A stretch of 64,000 nucleotides of DNA, taken from NCBI GenBank assembly GCA_042088665.1, contig JBELMB010000001.1, positions 1-64,000 on the forward strand. Direction: 5' to 3'. The first letter of the stretch is position 1. Each line of letters starts with the position of its first letter. This document shows positions 56,155 through 64,000 of this stretch, one piece after another. The translations under genes and the position numbers were made by a program. Under the pieces are notes generated by a model. It did no database searches, had not been told where the DNA came from, and saw only the letters and a list, made by a program, of their open reading frames with translations. Source of the stretch: JBELMB01 sp042088665 (GTDB lineage: Bacteria; Pseudomonadota; Alphaproteobacteria; Rhodobacterales; Rhodobacteraceae).

Positions 56155-59072
56155 GTCAGGATCTCCGGTGCGGCCGCATCCGTGACCTCCCATTCGCCAA
56201 AGCGCGAGAGGTGGTCAAAATCGGCGAGATCGGTGTCCTTCATCAGGGCGCGCCGTGCAGTGTAGCCCTTTTCCGGGTCGGCATAAGCCGCCATGAGGGC
56301 GGTGAAATCGGCCCATGTCTTGTCTGGTGGACTCTCTTTGAGGGGGGCAGGGACGGTTTTGGGATCTCCCGGCTTCAGTTGGAGAAAGCTCGCCTGCGCC
56401 ACAAAGCGCGGCGCAACACCGCCAAAGCCGCCTTGCATCGCCATCGCCGCCTCCAGCAGAAGCTGTTTGTCGAAAAAGGTCTGCTGGGTGGATGTCGGCG
56501 CGGTCCCGGTCTTGTAGTCGTAGATATGCGCCCCGGCGCGGTCGTCGATGTCGATCCGGTCGGCGGTGCCCGTCAGGGTAAAGCCCAGCGCCGGGATCTG
56601 TGCCGCGCCTTTGATCTCAAAGCGGTCGGGATGCGGCGTGGCCTGCGCGCGGCGCGCGTTCTCGGATGCGCAAACCCAATCGGCAATCCGCGCCACCCGC
56701 GCGGCCCATAGTGCGCGCACGGTGGGAAAAGGCACCTCGGTCAGCAAACTGGCTGCCACGGCGTTCAGATGCGCAGGCGTGAGGCGCGCGGGATCCGCCA
56801 GCGTGTCCTTCATGAAGCGTTCGATCACTTCGTGGATCAGGATCCCGCGCATCAGCGCGTCGGGCGCCTGCATCAGCGGATCGAGCGCGCGCAGCCGCAG
56901 CACGTGTTTGGCATAGATCGCGAAGGGGTCCCGCACGAGGCGCTTGATCTCGGTCACCGAAAGCTGCGTCGGGCGGCTCACCAGCGGCGGCGCGGGGGAA
57001 GGGCGCTGCGCGGGGGGGGCAACCAAGGGGCGTTCGCAGGCCCCCGCACGTGCCAGCCATTGCTTGCCCCGCGCGCGCATCTGATCCAGCGCCTCGGGGC
57101 CTTGCCGCTCTGGCAGGCCACCCAGCAAATTGGTCAGCCGGTTGATCCAGCGTGAGGGCACCGTCTCTGCGTCGTCGGATTTCTGCGCCCGCGACAGCCA
57201 GATCTGCGGGGCGGCGGCGGCCTGCTGAAAGTCATGCGCCGACAGTCCGATGCGCCGGTCCGGCAGCAACAGACCCGCCTGCGTGCGCATCTTGCGGTTC
57301 AGCCATGGATCGGCGCTGGGCGCTTCGGGCCAGCTGCCTTCGTTGAGCCCGGCAAGGATCAGCAGTTCCGCGCCCATCACGCGCGCCTCCAGCGTGCCCC
57401 ATATCAGGATATGGGGGTGGGCCGCGTCACGGTCGCGCACTTCTTCGCGCGACAGCAGCGCGCCGAATAGATCGGCATAGTCGCGGGCGTTCATCTGGGT
57501 GCTGTGGGGGGCCTCGCGGGTGAGATCGCGGGTCAGTTCCTGCAGGACGCGACCGGCGTTTCGGTCCCACAGCGGCCCGGCATCGGTGCTTTGCGATCCG
57601 GCGACGAGGTGTTCCGCCACGCGCAGGTGCGTTGCCACCCAGTCCGACAAGGGGCGGCGGCCGTCCTGTGACAGCCCGCAAAGCCCGCCCAGCCAGTCTG
57701 CCCAAGGCGCGCGTTTGTGCGCCTCTCCCCAGGCGGCGAGGCGCGCGGCCTCCGGGTAGGGCATGCCTTTCTTGCGGATGTGCAGTTCCAGATCCCGCGT
57801 GGCGAGCAGATGCGCGCCGCGCTCTGCACCGGCATGGCTCAGTGGGTGTTTGAGCAGGCTCAGCAGCAGTTCTGCCGTGAGCGGCGCCTTGAACAACTCG
57901 GCCACAAGGCGCATCAGCCGCCCCGGTGGGGTCAGTTGCGCGGGTGTACCGGCGCTGTCGTCGGGCGTGATGTCCCAACGGTCCAGCGCGGCTGTCACTT
58001 GCCGGGTCAGCATCCGGTCCGGCGTGATCAGCGCGGCTGTGGTGCCGTCCTCTGCGGCTTGCCGCAGGCGCAAGGCGATGCTCAGTGCCTCCTCGCGCTG
58101 CGAGGGGGCCTCCAACAGCGTCACATCGGTCATCGCCTGAGGCAGATCCGGCAGCTTCGGCCCTTCGGAGAGCCACTGGTGCGTCACCGGCGCAGGCCGC
58201 AGCGCCAGCGAGAGCACGCGGTTGCGCCGGGTCGATGGCGGCGATGTCTCTGCCCATGCCTTGATGTCGCGGGCCTTCAGGTTCAGATCCTTGAGCAGCC
58301 GGGCAAACCGGAACTGTGGGTGATCCTCGCCGGTCAAAGGGTCGTTCAACTGGTCCCAGACCGATTGCGGCATGGTGTCGTCAAAGCCCGGCAGGATCAC
58401 CGCCCCCTGTGGCAGCCGCGCGACACTGGCCATGAAGGCCGCCGTGGTGCCGCGCGATCCCGTCGATCCCGCCACGATGATCGGGTGGTCTGGCGGCGAA
58501 GCCTCCCATGCCGTCTGGCGCGCGGCGAGGGCGCGGCGGGCAAAGGCCTGCGCGTCCGGCGCGCTTTCTTCGTCGAAGAAGGGCATGACGATGTCGAGAA
58601 ACTGCAAACTGCGCTGCCAGTGCCCGGACTGGTCAGAGACATCGAGCCCCTTGAGCACTTCGGGTGGGACACCTTCGCCCATCATCTCTTCGATCAGGGC
58701 GGCGAGGCTGTCGGACAGGTCAAACAACGCGGCACGCGGGGCAAGGTTGGTCTGCGCATCCAGCAGGCCGGACACCAAGCCCGTCAACTCCAACCGTCGC
58801 CGCAGGGGGGGGATCGGTTCGGGCAGGTGGGCCCGCGTGAGCGGGTCGGCAAGGTCGGTGACCAGCCGGATCCGTGGCAAGAGCCCGGGCGGTCCCGCGT
58901 CGAACAGGCTGCGCAGGCGGCGGCGCATGCGGTCCGTGTTGACGTATAACTCTACCCGCGCCATCGCTTCGGGCGGGCCGGGAAGGCGGGCGCGCAGCCC
59001 CTCGATCAGGGCCTCGGGGAAGTCGACGCCGCAAGGCAGGGCAAAGATGCGGGGGCCGGGGGTGTCAAACAT
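56151..59072 (-). CDS. addB: Double-strand break repair protein AddB
   Basis: A 973-residue partner of AddA with an inactivated helicase-like fold and a C-terminal PD-(D/E)XK nuclease containing HIYDYKTG (about residue 863). No canonical P-loop is evident, as usual in alphaproteobacterial AddB. ATG 59072 is preferred since it overlaps the 3' end of the murU-like gene. Forms a murU-addB-addA run. Confidence 0.93.
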   Translation of the reverse strand: MFDTPGPRIFALPCGVDFPEALIEGLRARLPGPPEAMARVELYVNTDRMRRRLRSLFDAGPPGLLPRIRLVTDLADPLTRAHLPEPIPPLRRRLELTGLVSGLLDAQTNLAPRAALFDLSDSLAALIEEMMGEGVPPEVLKGLDVSDQSGHWQRSLQFLDIVMPFFDEESAPDAQAFARRALAARQTAWEASPPDHPIIVAGSTGSRGTTAAFMASVARLPQGAVILPGFDDTMPQSVWDQLNDPLTGEDHPQFRFARLLKDLNLKARDIKAWAETSPPSTRRNRVLSLALRPAPVTHQWLSEGPKLPDLPQAMTDVTLLEAPSQREEALSIALRLRQAAEDGTTAALITPDRMLTRQVTAALDRWDITPDDSAGTPAQLTPPGRLMRLVAELFKAPLTAELLLSLLKHPLSHAGAERGAHLLATRDLELHIRKKGMPYPEAARLAAWGEAHKRAPWADWLGGLCGLSQDGRRPLSDWVATHLRVAEHLVAGSQSTDAGPLWDRNAGRVLQELTRDLTREAPHSTQMNARDYADLFGALLSREEVRDRDAAHPHILIWGTLEARVMGAELLILAGLNEGSWPEAPSADPWLNRKMRTQAGLLLPDRRIGLSAHDFQQAAAAPQIWLSRAQKSDDAETVPSRWINRLTNLLGGLPERQGPEALDQMRARGKQWLARAGACERPLVAPPAQRPSPAPPLVSRPTQLSVTEIKRLVRDPFAIYAKHVLRLRALDPLMQAPDALMRGILIHEVIERFMKDTLADPARLTPAHLNAVAASLLTEVPFPTVRALWAARVARIADWVCASENARRAQATPHPDRFEIKGAAQIPALGFTLTGTADRIDIDDRAGAHIYDYKTGTAPTSTQQTFFDKQLLLEAAMAMQGGFGGVAPRFVAQASFLQLKPGDPKTVPAPLKESPPDKTWADFTALMAAYADPEKGYTARRALMKDTDLADFDHLSRFGEWEVTDAAAPEILT

Positions 59073-59742
59073 CCGCGCGCGCCAACAGGTCTTCGGCGAG
59101 TGCGATGCCTTCGGGGTGTCCGACGTCGCACCATGCGCCGGGATAGGGTGTTCCGTGGAACCGCCCCTTGTCCAGCGCCGCGTTCCAGAGGCGGTGCATG
59201 GAAAAAACCTCGTCTTCGATCTGGTGCAATACATCGGTCTTCACGATCTGCGCACCGGTATAGACCATGTCCCCGGTCCAGCGGATCTCGCCACTGGGCG
59301 TGACGGTGAAATCGCCGCCACCCTTGCGCCCGACGGCGCGGTTCAGCGGCACGCACAGCACAAGGGCATCCATGACGTCGGGTTGCCAGGCCTTCGCGAG
59401 CAGGGGCAAGGGGTTTGGGCCGGCCCAGACGGCGTCGGTGTTCAGCGTGAAGACCGGTTCGGGCCCCAGCAGCGGCAGAGCGGCCTTCAACCCGCCACCA
59501 GTGTCGAGGATCTGTGGTGTCTCATGACTGATCTTCACGTCACGCCCCGCCAGATGCGCCGCGATCTGGGCACCAAGGTAGTGCGTGTTCACGACCTTGG
59601 TCGACAGGCCCTTGGCCTGATCGAGCGCGTGGTCCAGCAGGCTCTTGCCCGCCACGTCGATCAGGGGTTTCGGGCGCTGGGCGGTCATCGCCCCCATGCG
59701 GGTGCCGAACCCGGCGGCAAAGAGCATCACGGCGTCGGGCAT
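59065..59742 (-). CDS. murU: MurNAc-1-phosphate uridylyltransferase-like nucleotidyltransferase
   Basis: A 225-residue nucleotidyltransferase. The signature AAGFGTRMGAMTAQRPKPL lies near residue 9, with DTGGGLKAALPLLG and FTLNTDAVW following. Placed after a gene with an AmgK-like kinase, it probably performs the second step (UDP-MurNAc formation) of the AmgK-MurU cell-wall recycling route. ATG 59742 overlaps the tsaE-amgK gene by 16 bases. Substrate is inferred from context. Confidence 0.8.
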   Translation of the reverse strand: MPDAVMLFAAGFGTRMGAMTAQRPKPLIDVAGKSLLDHALDQAKGLSTKVVNTHYLGAQIAAHLAGRDVKISHETPQILDTGGGLKAALPLLGPEPVFTLNTDAVWAGPNPLPLLAKAWQPDVMDALVLCVPLNRAVGRKGGGDFTVTPSGEIRWTGDMVYTGAQIVKTDVLHQIEDEVFSMHRLWNAALDKGRFHGTPYPGAWCDVGHPEGIALAEDLLARADV

Positions 59743-61187
59743 AGGGATCTCAACCTGTCGAGGTGCGCCGCATCGGGCGCGGGAAGCTCTGCCAGCAAAG
59801 GGCGCAGCGGGGCCAGCACCGGATGTGCCAGCTGGTCTTGCAGATGCGCCCATGTGCGCGGCAGATAGGCGAGGTAATGCGGCTTGCCCCGGGTGGCGGC
59901 GAGGCGGGCAAAGATCCCGAGGATGCGCAGATTGCGTTGCACCCCAAGCACTGCGTAGGCGGTGTGAAAGGCCTCTGGCGGCTCGTCGGTGGCGGCCAGA
60001 TAGGCGGCGATGCACTGGGCTTCTGTTTCGGGAAACAGATCCCGGCGCGGGTCACGGCACAGCGAGACAAGATCGTAGGCCGGGTGCCCGATCAGCGCAT
60101 CCTGAAAATCCAGCAGGCCCGCGCGCGCGGCCCCGGTGCGGCCCGGCAGGCTGAGGATGTTTTCCGCGTGAAAATCGCGCAGGACCAGCACATCCTGAGG
60201 TGCGGCATGTGTCTGGAGGATCGGCAGGAAGGCTGCCGTGACCGGTTCCAGCAGGTCGGGCAGGGCTGCGTAATGCACAAATGCGAGGTCCACGGCCTGC
60301 GCCAGATGCTTTGGAGTGGCGGTTGGCAGGTCGGCGGGGGGCATGTGGCCATGCAGCGCCACCAGCGCATCGACGGCCATGCGATAGAGGCGCGTCTCGC
60401 TTGCGGCATCCGTGACCAGCCGGGCCAGCAACCCGTCGCCCAGATCCTCCAGCAGCAGGCGATGCGGGGCTTCTGCGTAGATCCGCGGCGCGCTGAGGCC
60501 CAGCCCGCCCAGATAACGCGCGAGCCGTGCGAAATGGGCGGGGTTCCCGTCGGGATCCTCCATCAGGATGGCTGTGTCCGTGCCACGGGTCAGCCGGGTG
60601 TAGCTCCGCGTCGAGGCATCCCCGGCCAGCGGCAGCCGCTCGGCGTCTTCCCAGCCCGCATCGCAGCCATCGCCCTTGCCGGCTGTATCGCACAAGATGC
60701 CATGCAAGCGCTCGGTCCAGTCCGGTTTCTGCCAGCTTATCTGCAAGGTCCGACGGTTGTCTTCTTCCGCCGGGTCAGGGCCCGCGGGTGGAACGCCGAA
60801 GGCCATGTGCAACGCGGTATCGGGGATGTCCTCACCAAGGCGGTCGGGCCATTCCACGAGGCAGATCGCGCTCTCGAAGGCTTCGGTCAGGCCCAGTTCC
60901 ACGCATTCCTCTGGCGATGTGAGCCGGTAGAGATCCGCATGCCAGATCTCGCCCAAAGGGGTCTCATATGTCTGGACGAGCGTGAACGTGGGGGAGGGCA
61001 CGTCTTCGGGCGTTTGCTGCAGGGACTGGATCAGGCTGCGGGCGAAATGCGTCTTTCCGGCGCCGATCTGACCCGACAGCAGCAGCACGTCACCCGGGCG
61101 CAGCACCGCGCCCAGATCTTGCGCCGTTCGGGCTGTGGCCTCTGGAGAGGTCAGGTTGAGTGAGATCGTTTGCGCGCCGTGCTTCAT
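59727..61187 (-). CDS. TsaE-AmgK fusion: t6A ATPase plus sugar kinase
   Basis: A 486-residue fused protein. Residues 1-about 150 are TsaE, the ATPase of tRNA t6A synthesis, with P-loop SGQIGAGKTHFARSL and PSPTFTLVQTYE. Residues about 175-486 are an aminoglycoside-phosphotransferase-type kinase like AmgK (MurNAc/GlcNAc anomeric kinase), with catalytic VLRDFHAENIL and LLDFQDALIG. The two activities are functionally unrelated; the fusion is known in this bacterial order. It overlaps the murU-like gene, supporting the AmgK role of the second half. Confidence 0.88.
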   Translation of the reverse strand: MKHGAQTISLNLTSPEATARTAQDLGAVLRPGDVLLLSGQIGAGKTHFARSLIQSLQQTPEDVPSPTFTLVQTYETPLGEIWHADLYRLTSPEECVELGLTEAFESAICLVEWPDRLGEDIPDTALHMAFGVPPAGPDPAEEDNRRTLQISWQKPDWTERLHGILCDTAGKGDGCDAGWEDAERLPLAGDASTRSYTRLTRGTDTAILMEDPDGNPAHFARLARYLGGLGLSAPRIYAEAPHRLLLEDLGDGLLARLVTDAASETRLYRMAVDALVALHGHMPPADLPTATPKHLAQAVDLAFVHYAALPDLLEPVTAAFLPILQTHAAPQDVLVLRDFHAENILSLPGRTGAARAGLLDFQDALIGHPAYDLVSLCRDPRRDLFPETEAQCIAAYLAATDEPPEAFHTAYAVLGVQRNLRILGIFARLAATRGKPHYLAYLPRTWAHLQDQLAHPVLAPLRPLLAELPAPDAAHLDRLRSLCPTP

Positions 61188-61259
61188 GGCGCGAAGATAC
61201 CGGGCCGTGCCCCATCTGCAAGCCGGATCAGAGCCGACCGCTTTGTGCGTGCAACGGTG

Positions 61260-62774
61260 TCATCCCATGGCGGAAGTGCGCGGTTCCTGTACGAGGGTCA
61301 GCGCGGGCGTCTGGGCAAAGCGGACCATGGTGGCCCCTGCCGCCACGGGTTCGACCAGCACGGTAAACCGTCGCCCCTCCTTGTCCACAAGATCGGCGGC
61401 CCATGCGCTGCGGTCGCGCAGGGTCAGCACGAATTCCCGCAGTTCGGGCCAGATCGGTGAAGGTTCGCAGGCCTGTTGCCAGTCGCGTGTGGAATCGACG
61501 ATCGTGATCTCGGCAAAGGCGCTGTCGGGATCGCATTTCCAGTGTTCCCGGTAGGCCGCATTGCAGAATGTCAGCACCCCGAGGCGAGAAAAGACCGCGA
61601 CCGAATCCTCGAAACAGTCCAGCACCGATTGCGTAAGTTCCAGCTCTGACCGGAAACGCCGGGTGAGCGAAATCTCTGCCGAGATATCCTCAACCAGAAA
61701 GGCCACGGCCCCGTCCGGGTGCGGGCGCCCGGTGATCTTGTAGGTCAGGCCCGAAGGCAGGTTCCAGGTCTCGCAGTAACGATCCTCGCGCGCGGCAGAG
61801 ACCACGTCATAGAGCTTGTCCCGCCAGGAGGCATAGTTCTTTGGCTCCGGCATCATGCGATTCTCGCGCATGTGGTCAAAGAACGACAGCAGGTTGGGCC
61901 GCGCAGACAGGAAGTCGACGGGCAGATTGGTCAGATCCACCAACGCCGGGTTGAACAGCACCAGTTGCCGGTCCTTGTCAAAGACGGCCAGCCCGATGGG
62001 CAGATGCGCAAAGGTCTTGGTCAGGGTCTGGACAAAATTGCGCTGCGCCATCTCTGCGTTGACCAGCGTGTCGATGCTGGAGGCATAATGCAGCCAGCCT
62101 TCGTCCTTGGGGCGCGAGATCACTTCGTACCAGCGGGGCCGCCCATCGGGACCGCGCAGATCGACCCGCGTGGTGCGCGGATTGCGTCCGGTGATCGGGG
62201 GCAGGTCCAGCGGGCTGGGTTCTGCCGGGGTCTGGTCGGCGTCGCGACAGAGCTGTTCGTAGGAGTCGTTGTACCAGATCACCTCGCCGTCGGCGTCGGT
62301 CTGCCAAAGCGGGTCAGGCGCGTTCTGTGCGATGTCTGTCAGACGCTCGAACTCCGCGGTGATGGAGGCGGAGCGGAACAGCACCGCGGCCCCGGCGGGT
62401 TTGCACCTGAGCGACACGCGCAGCGTCTTTCCAGCGGGTGCGACGCGCAACTGCGCCTCTGGCAGCAGGATGGATGTGTAGACTTGTGGTGTTCCGGAGG
62501 GGCTGGCGGGCAGTTCGGGAAAGCCGATGCGCAGGGCCTCCCTGAGATCTTCCCAAGTGGCGCTGCCAAGCTGGGGACGATCCAGGATCTCGGGGGCGTC
62601 CGGGGTGTGGTCCACGATCTTGCCATTGCGCAGCAGGAAGACGGTTTCCATGAGGGGTTGTTCGGACACCTGAGAGCGGTTTCGCCGCCGCGTCACGACA
62701 TACAGGATGAAACCAGCCGCAACCGCGGCTGTGCCAACGCCTGCGCCAATGGCCAGAATGAAAATGTCCTCCAC
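61260..62774 (-). CDS. Membrane-anchored PAS-domain protein
   Basis: A 504-residue protein with one N-terminal transmembrane helix (about residues 5-28), an arginine-rich stop-transfer segment, and PAS-like domains around residues 145-245, 260-370 and 385-480. No histidine kinase, GGDEF or EAL domain follows, so it is a sensor without a visible output. The start is GTG 62774 with AAGGA nine bases upstream. It lies downstream of regB in the same orientation; function unknown. Between it and tsaE (61188-61259) nothing was seen. Confidence 0.75.
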   Translation of the reverse strand: MEDIFILAIGAGVGTAAVAAGFILYVVTRRRNRSQVSEQPLMETVFLLRNGKIVDHTPDAPEILDRPQLGSATWEDLREALRIGFPELPASPSGTPQVYTSILLPEAQLRVAPAGKTLRVSLRCKPAGAAVLFRSASITAEFERLTDIAQNAPDPLWQTDADGEVIWYNDSYEQLCRDADQTPAEPSPLDLPPITGRNPRTTRVDLRGPDGRPRWYEVISRPKDEGWLHYASSIDTLVNAEMAQRNFVQTLTKTFAHLPIGLAVFDKDRQLVLFNPALVDLTNLPVDFLSARPNLLSFFDHMRENRMMPEPKNYASWRDKLYDVVSAAREDRYCETWNLPSGLTYKITGRPHPDGAVAFLVEDISAEISLTRRFRSELELTQSVLDCFEDSVAVFSRLGVLTFCNAAYREHWKCDPDSAFAEITIVDSTRDWQQACEPSPIWPELREFVLTLRDRSAWAADLVDKEGRRFTVLVEPVAAGATMVRFAQTPALTLVQEPRTSAMG

Positions 62775-62877
62775 GTATAAATTCCTTCAATGCCCACCCT
62801 CACAGGGTACGTTCATGAAGGTTAACGCCTCGTTAAATCGGGCCATTTCCCGGGTTTGGTGGAAGGTTTGCCCGGAA

Positions 62878-64000
62878 TTAGGTCCGGATCAGCTGGTTTT
62901 CGCCCAAGGCGGTGCCCGGGCGCGCCGCGTCAGAGACGATCATGCTGCGGGGCCAGACCACCTCGACGATGGCGCCCCGCCGGGCGCCCTGATCGGTGAT
63001 CGAGGCGTAAGGGTCTGATCCATTGGCAAAACTCAGCTCCGCCCCGGTGCGTTCCAGCAGCGTCTTGGCAATGAAAAGCCCCAACCCCATACCTTCGTAC
63101 TCTGGTCGCGCGCGCTTGTCGCTTTCGCTGCGCCGCCTCCGCATAAAGGGATCACCGATTCGTCCGATCAGCTGTGGCGGGAATCCACGGCCATCGTCGA
63201 TGATCCGGATCGAGATCAGATCATCGGTCCACATCGCCTCGACCCAGACGGTTGTCCGGGCAAAATCAACGGCGTTCTGCACGAGGTTGCGCAGCCCGTG
63301 AATGACCTCTGGCCGACGCAGGATCTGAGGCGGATTGTACTCACCACCGGGTCCGGGCCCATCCTCGATAAAGATCTCCTTGCCGCGGTCCTGATGCGGC
63401 TCGGCGGCTTCGCGGATCACTTCGACGAGGGGGGCCTGCCGCATGTGCAGGTCGTCCTTTCCCGCGCGTCCCATGCCACGCAGGATGTCACGGCAGCGGT
63501 CCGCCTGTTCGCGGATCAGCAACGCGTCGTCTTTCAGCTCCGGTTGGTCGTCGAGTTCCTCTGCCAGCTCGGAAGAGGTCAGTTTGATCGTTGCCAGCGG
63601 CGTGCCCAGCTCATGCGCGGCGGCGGCCACCACCCCACCCAGATCGTTGAGCTTTTGCGCGCGCGCCAGCGCCATCTGCGTGGCGGCCAGCGCATCGGAC
63701 ATGGAGTTCATTTCGCGCGTGATGCGTCGGGAATAGACAGAGATAAAGACCAGCGCGATCATGATTGCGACCCATTGGCCAAAGACAAAGAGATCGGGGA
63801 TGCGCAGGATGAATCCCTGTTCGGTCCGCAGCGGCAAGTGGTAGAACACCATCCCGGAGACCAGCAGCATCGCCGTCATCCCCAACAGCACGGTAGAGCG
63901 CAACGACAGCACTGCGGCAGACACCGTGACCGGCCCCAGCACCAGCAGCGAAAAGGGATTGTTCAGACCACCCGTCAGAAAAAGCAGAAAGCACAACTGC
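62878..64000 (-). CDS. regB: Redox sensor histidine kinase RegB/PrrB, 5' end outside window
   Basis: The gene runs off the right edge; about 373 codons are visible, missing roughly the first 90 residues. The quinone-sensing loop GGLNNPF is near the visible start, then several transmembrane segments, the H-box AAHELGTPLATIKL, the redox-switch cysteine in ADRCRDILRGMG, and the ATPase motifs DDGRGFP and GMGLGLFIAKTLLER. RegB phosphorylates RegA to activate photosynthesis, nitrogen and carbon fixation genes at low oxygen. Partners regA and senC are expected just beyond the window. Confidence 0.95.
   Translation of the reverse strand, partial: QLCFLLFLTGGLNNPFSLLVLGPVTVSAAVLSLRSTVLLGMTAMLLVSGMVFYHLPLRTEQGFILRIPDLFVFGQWVAIMIALVFISVYSRRITREMNSMSDALAATQMALARAQKLNDLGGVVAAAAHELGTPLATIKLTSSELAEELDDQPELKDDALLIREQADRCRDILRGMGRAGKDDLHMRQAPLVEVIREAAEPHQDRGKEIFIEDGPGPGGEYNPPQILRRPEVIHGLRNLVQNAVDFARTTVWVEAMWTDDLISIRIIDDGRGFPPQLIGRIGDPFMRRRRSESDKRARPEYEGMGLGLFIAKTLLERTGAELSFANGSDPYASITDQGARRGAIVEVVWPRSMIVSDAARPGTALGENQLIRT

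Noticed and set aside
53041..56265. Long plus-strand frames opposite addA
   Set aside because: addA has helicase motifs throughout on the minus strand; the opposite frames have none.
1..64000. CRISPR arrays, tRNA or rRNA genes, insertion sequences, prophage or integrase genes
   Set aside because: No direct-repeat/spacer arrays, cloverleaf sequences or transposase/integrase motifs were seen; the repeats present are the palindromic element and short tandem units.

Overview
The window is an almost complete alphaproteobacterial photosynthesis gene cluster (PGC), from base 1 to about 45.2 kb, followed by about 19 kb of ordinary chromosome. The organism is very probably a marine aerobic anoxygenic phototroph of the Roseobacter group (Rhodobacterales). 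The evidence is high G+C with dense overlapping operons, spheroidene-series carotenoid genes (crtA, crtC, crtD, crtF), a puf operon ending in a tetrahaem pufC rather than pufX, an O2-dependent cyclase (acsF with bciE), a TsaE-AmgK fusion, and a chromosomal order regB - PAS gene - tsaE - murU - addB - addA - trxA. No rRNA, tRNA, CRISPR array, transposase or integrase was seen.

Layout. Minus strand: bchG - pucC-like - bchP - idi (idi cut by the left edge), and ppaA - ppsR, the redox/light repressor pair. A long plus-strand superoperon follows: bchF N B H L M - lhaA - puhA B C - bciE - acsF - puhE - hemA. Then, on the minus strand, an exported flavin amine oxidase and crtA - bchI - bchD - bchO. 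crtI - crtB - tspO runs plus, crtD - crtC minus, then crtE - crtF - bchC - bchX - two micro-ORFs - bchY - bchZ - pufQ B A L M C plus, with dxs next. Together these encode ALA synthesis, Mg-branch tetrapyrrole chemistry up to BChl a, spheroidene/spheroidenone synthesis, the reaction centre with LH1, and assembly factors. Eight perfect TGT-N12-ACA palindromes (PpsR/CrtJ type) lie at the operon promoters.

The right flank carries a D-lyxose-isomerase-like gene, hslU, amt, a small secreted VHL-like protein, an hslV with a one-base frameshift, trxA, addA, addB, a murU-like gene, tsaE-amgK, a PAS protein and regB (cut by the right edge).

The most unusual points are: (1) a dispersed palindromic element with a 21-bp core, 11 copies in 64 kb, one of them carried in frame inside bchB; (2) an amine oxidase whose domains are in circularly permuted order; (3) two overlapping micro-ORFs (57 and 47 codons) between bchX and bchY; (4) the hslV frameshift beside an intact hslU; (5) tetrapeptide repeats at the N-terminus of BchD. 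All functional calls rest on reading the sequence and remembered family features; no database search was run.
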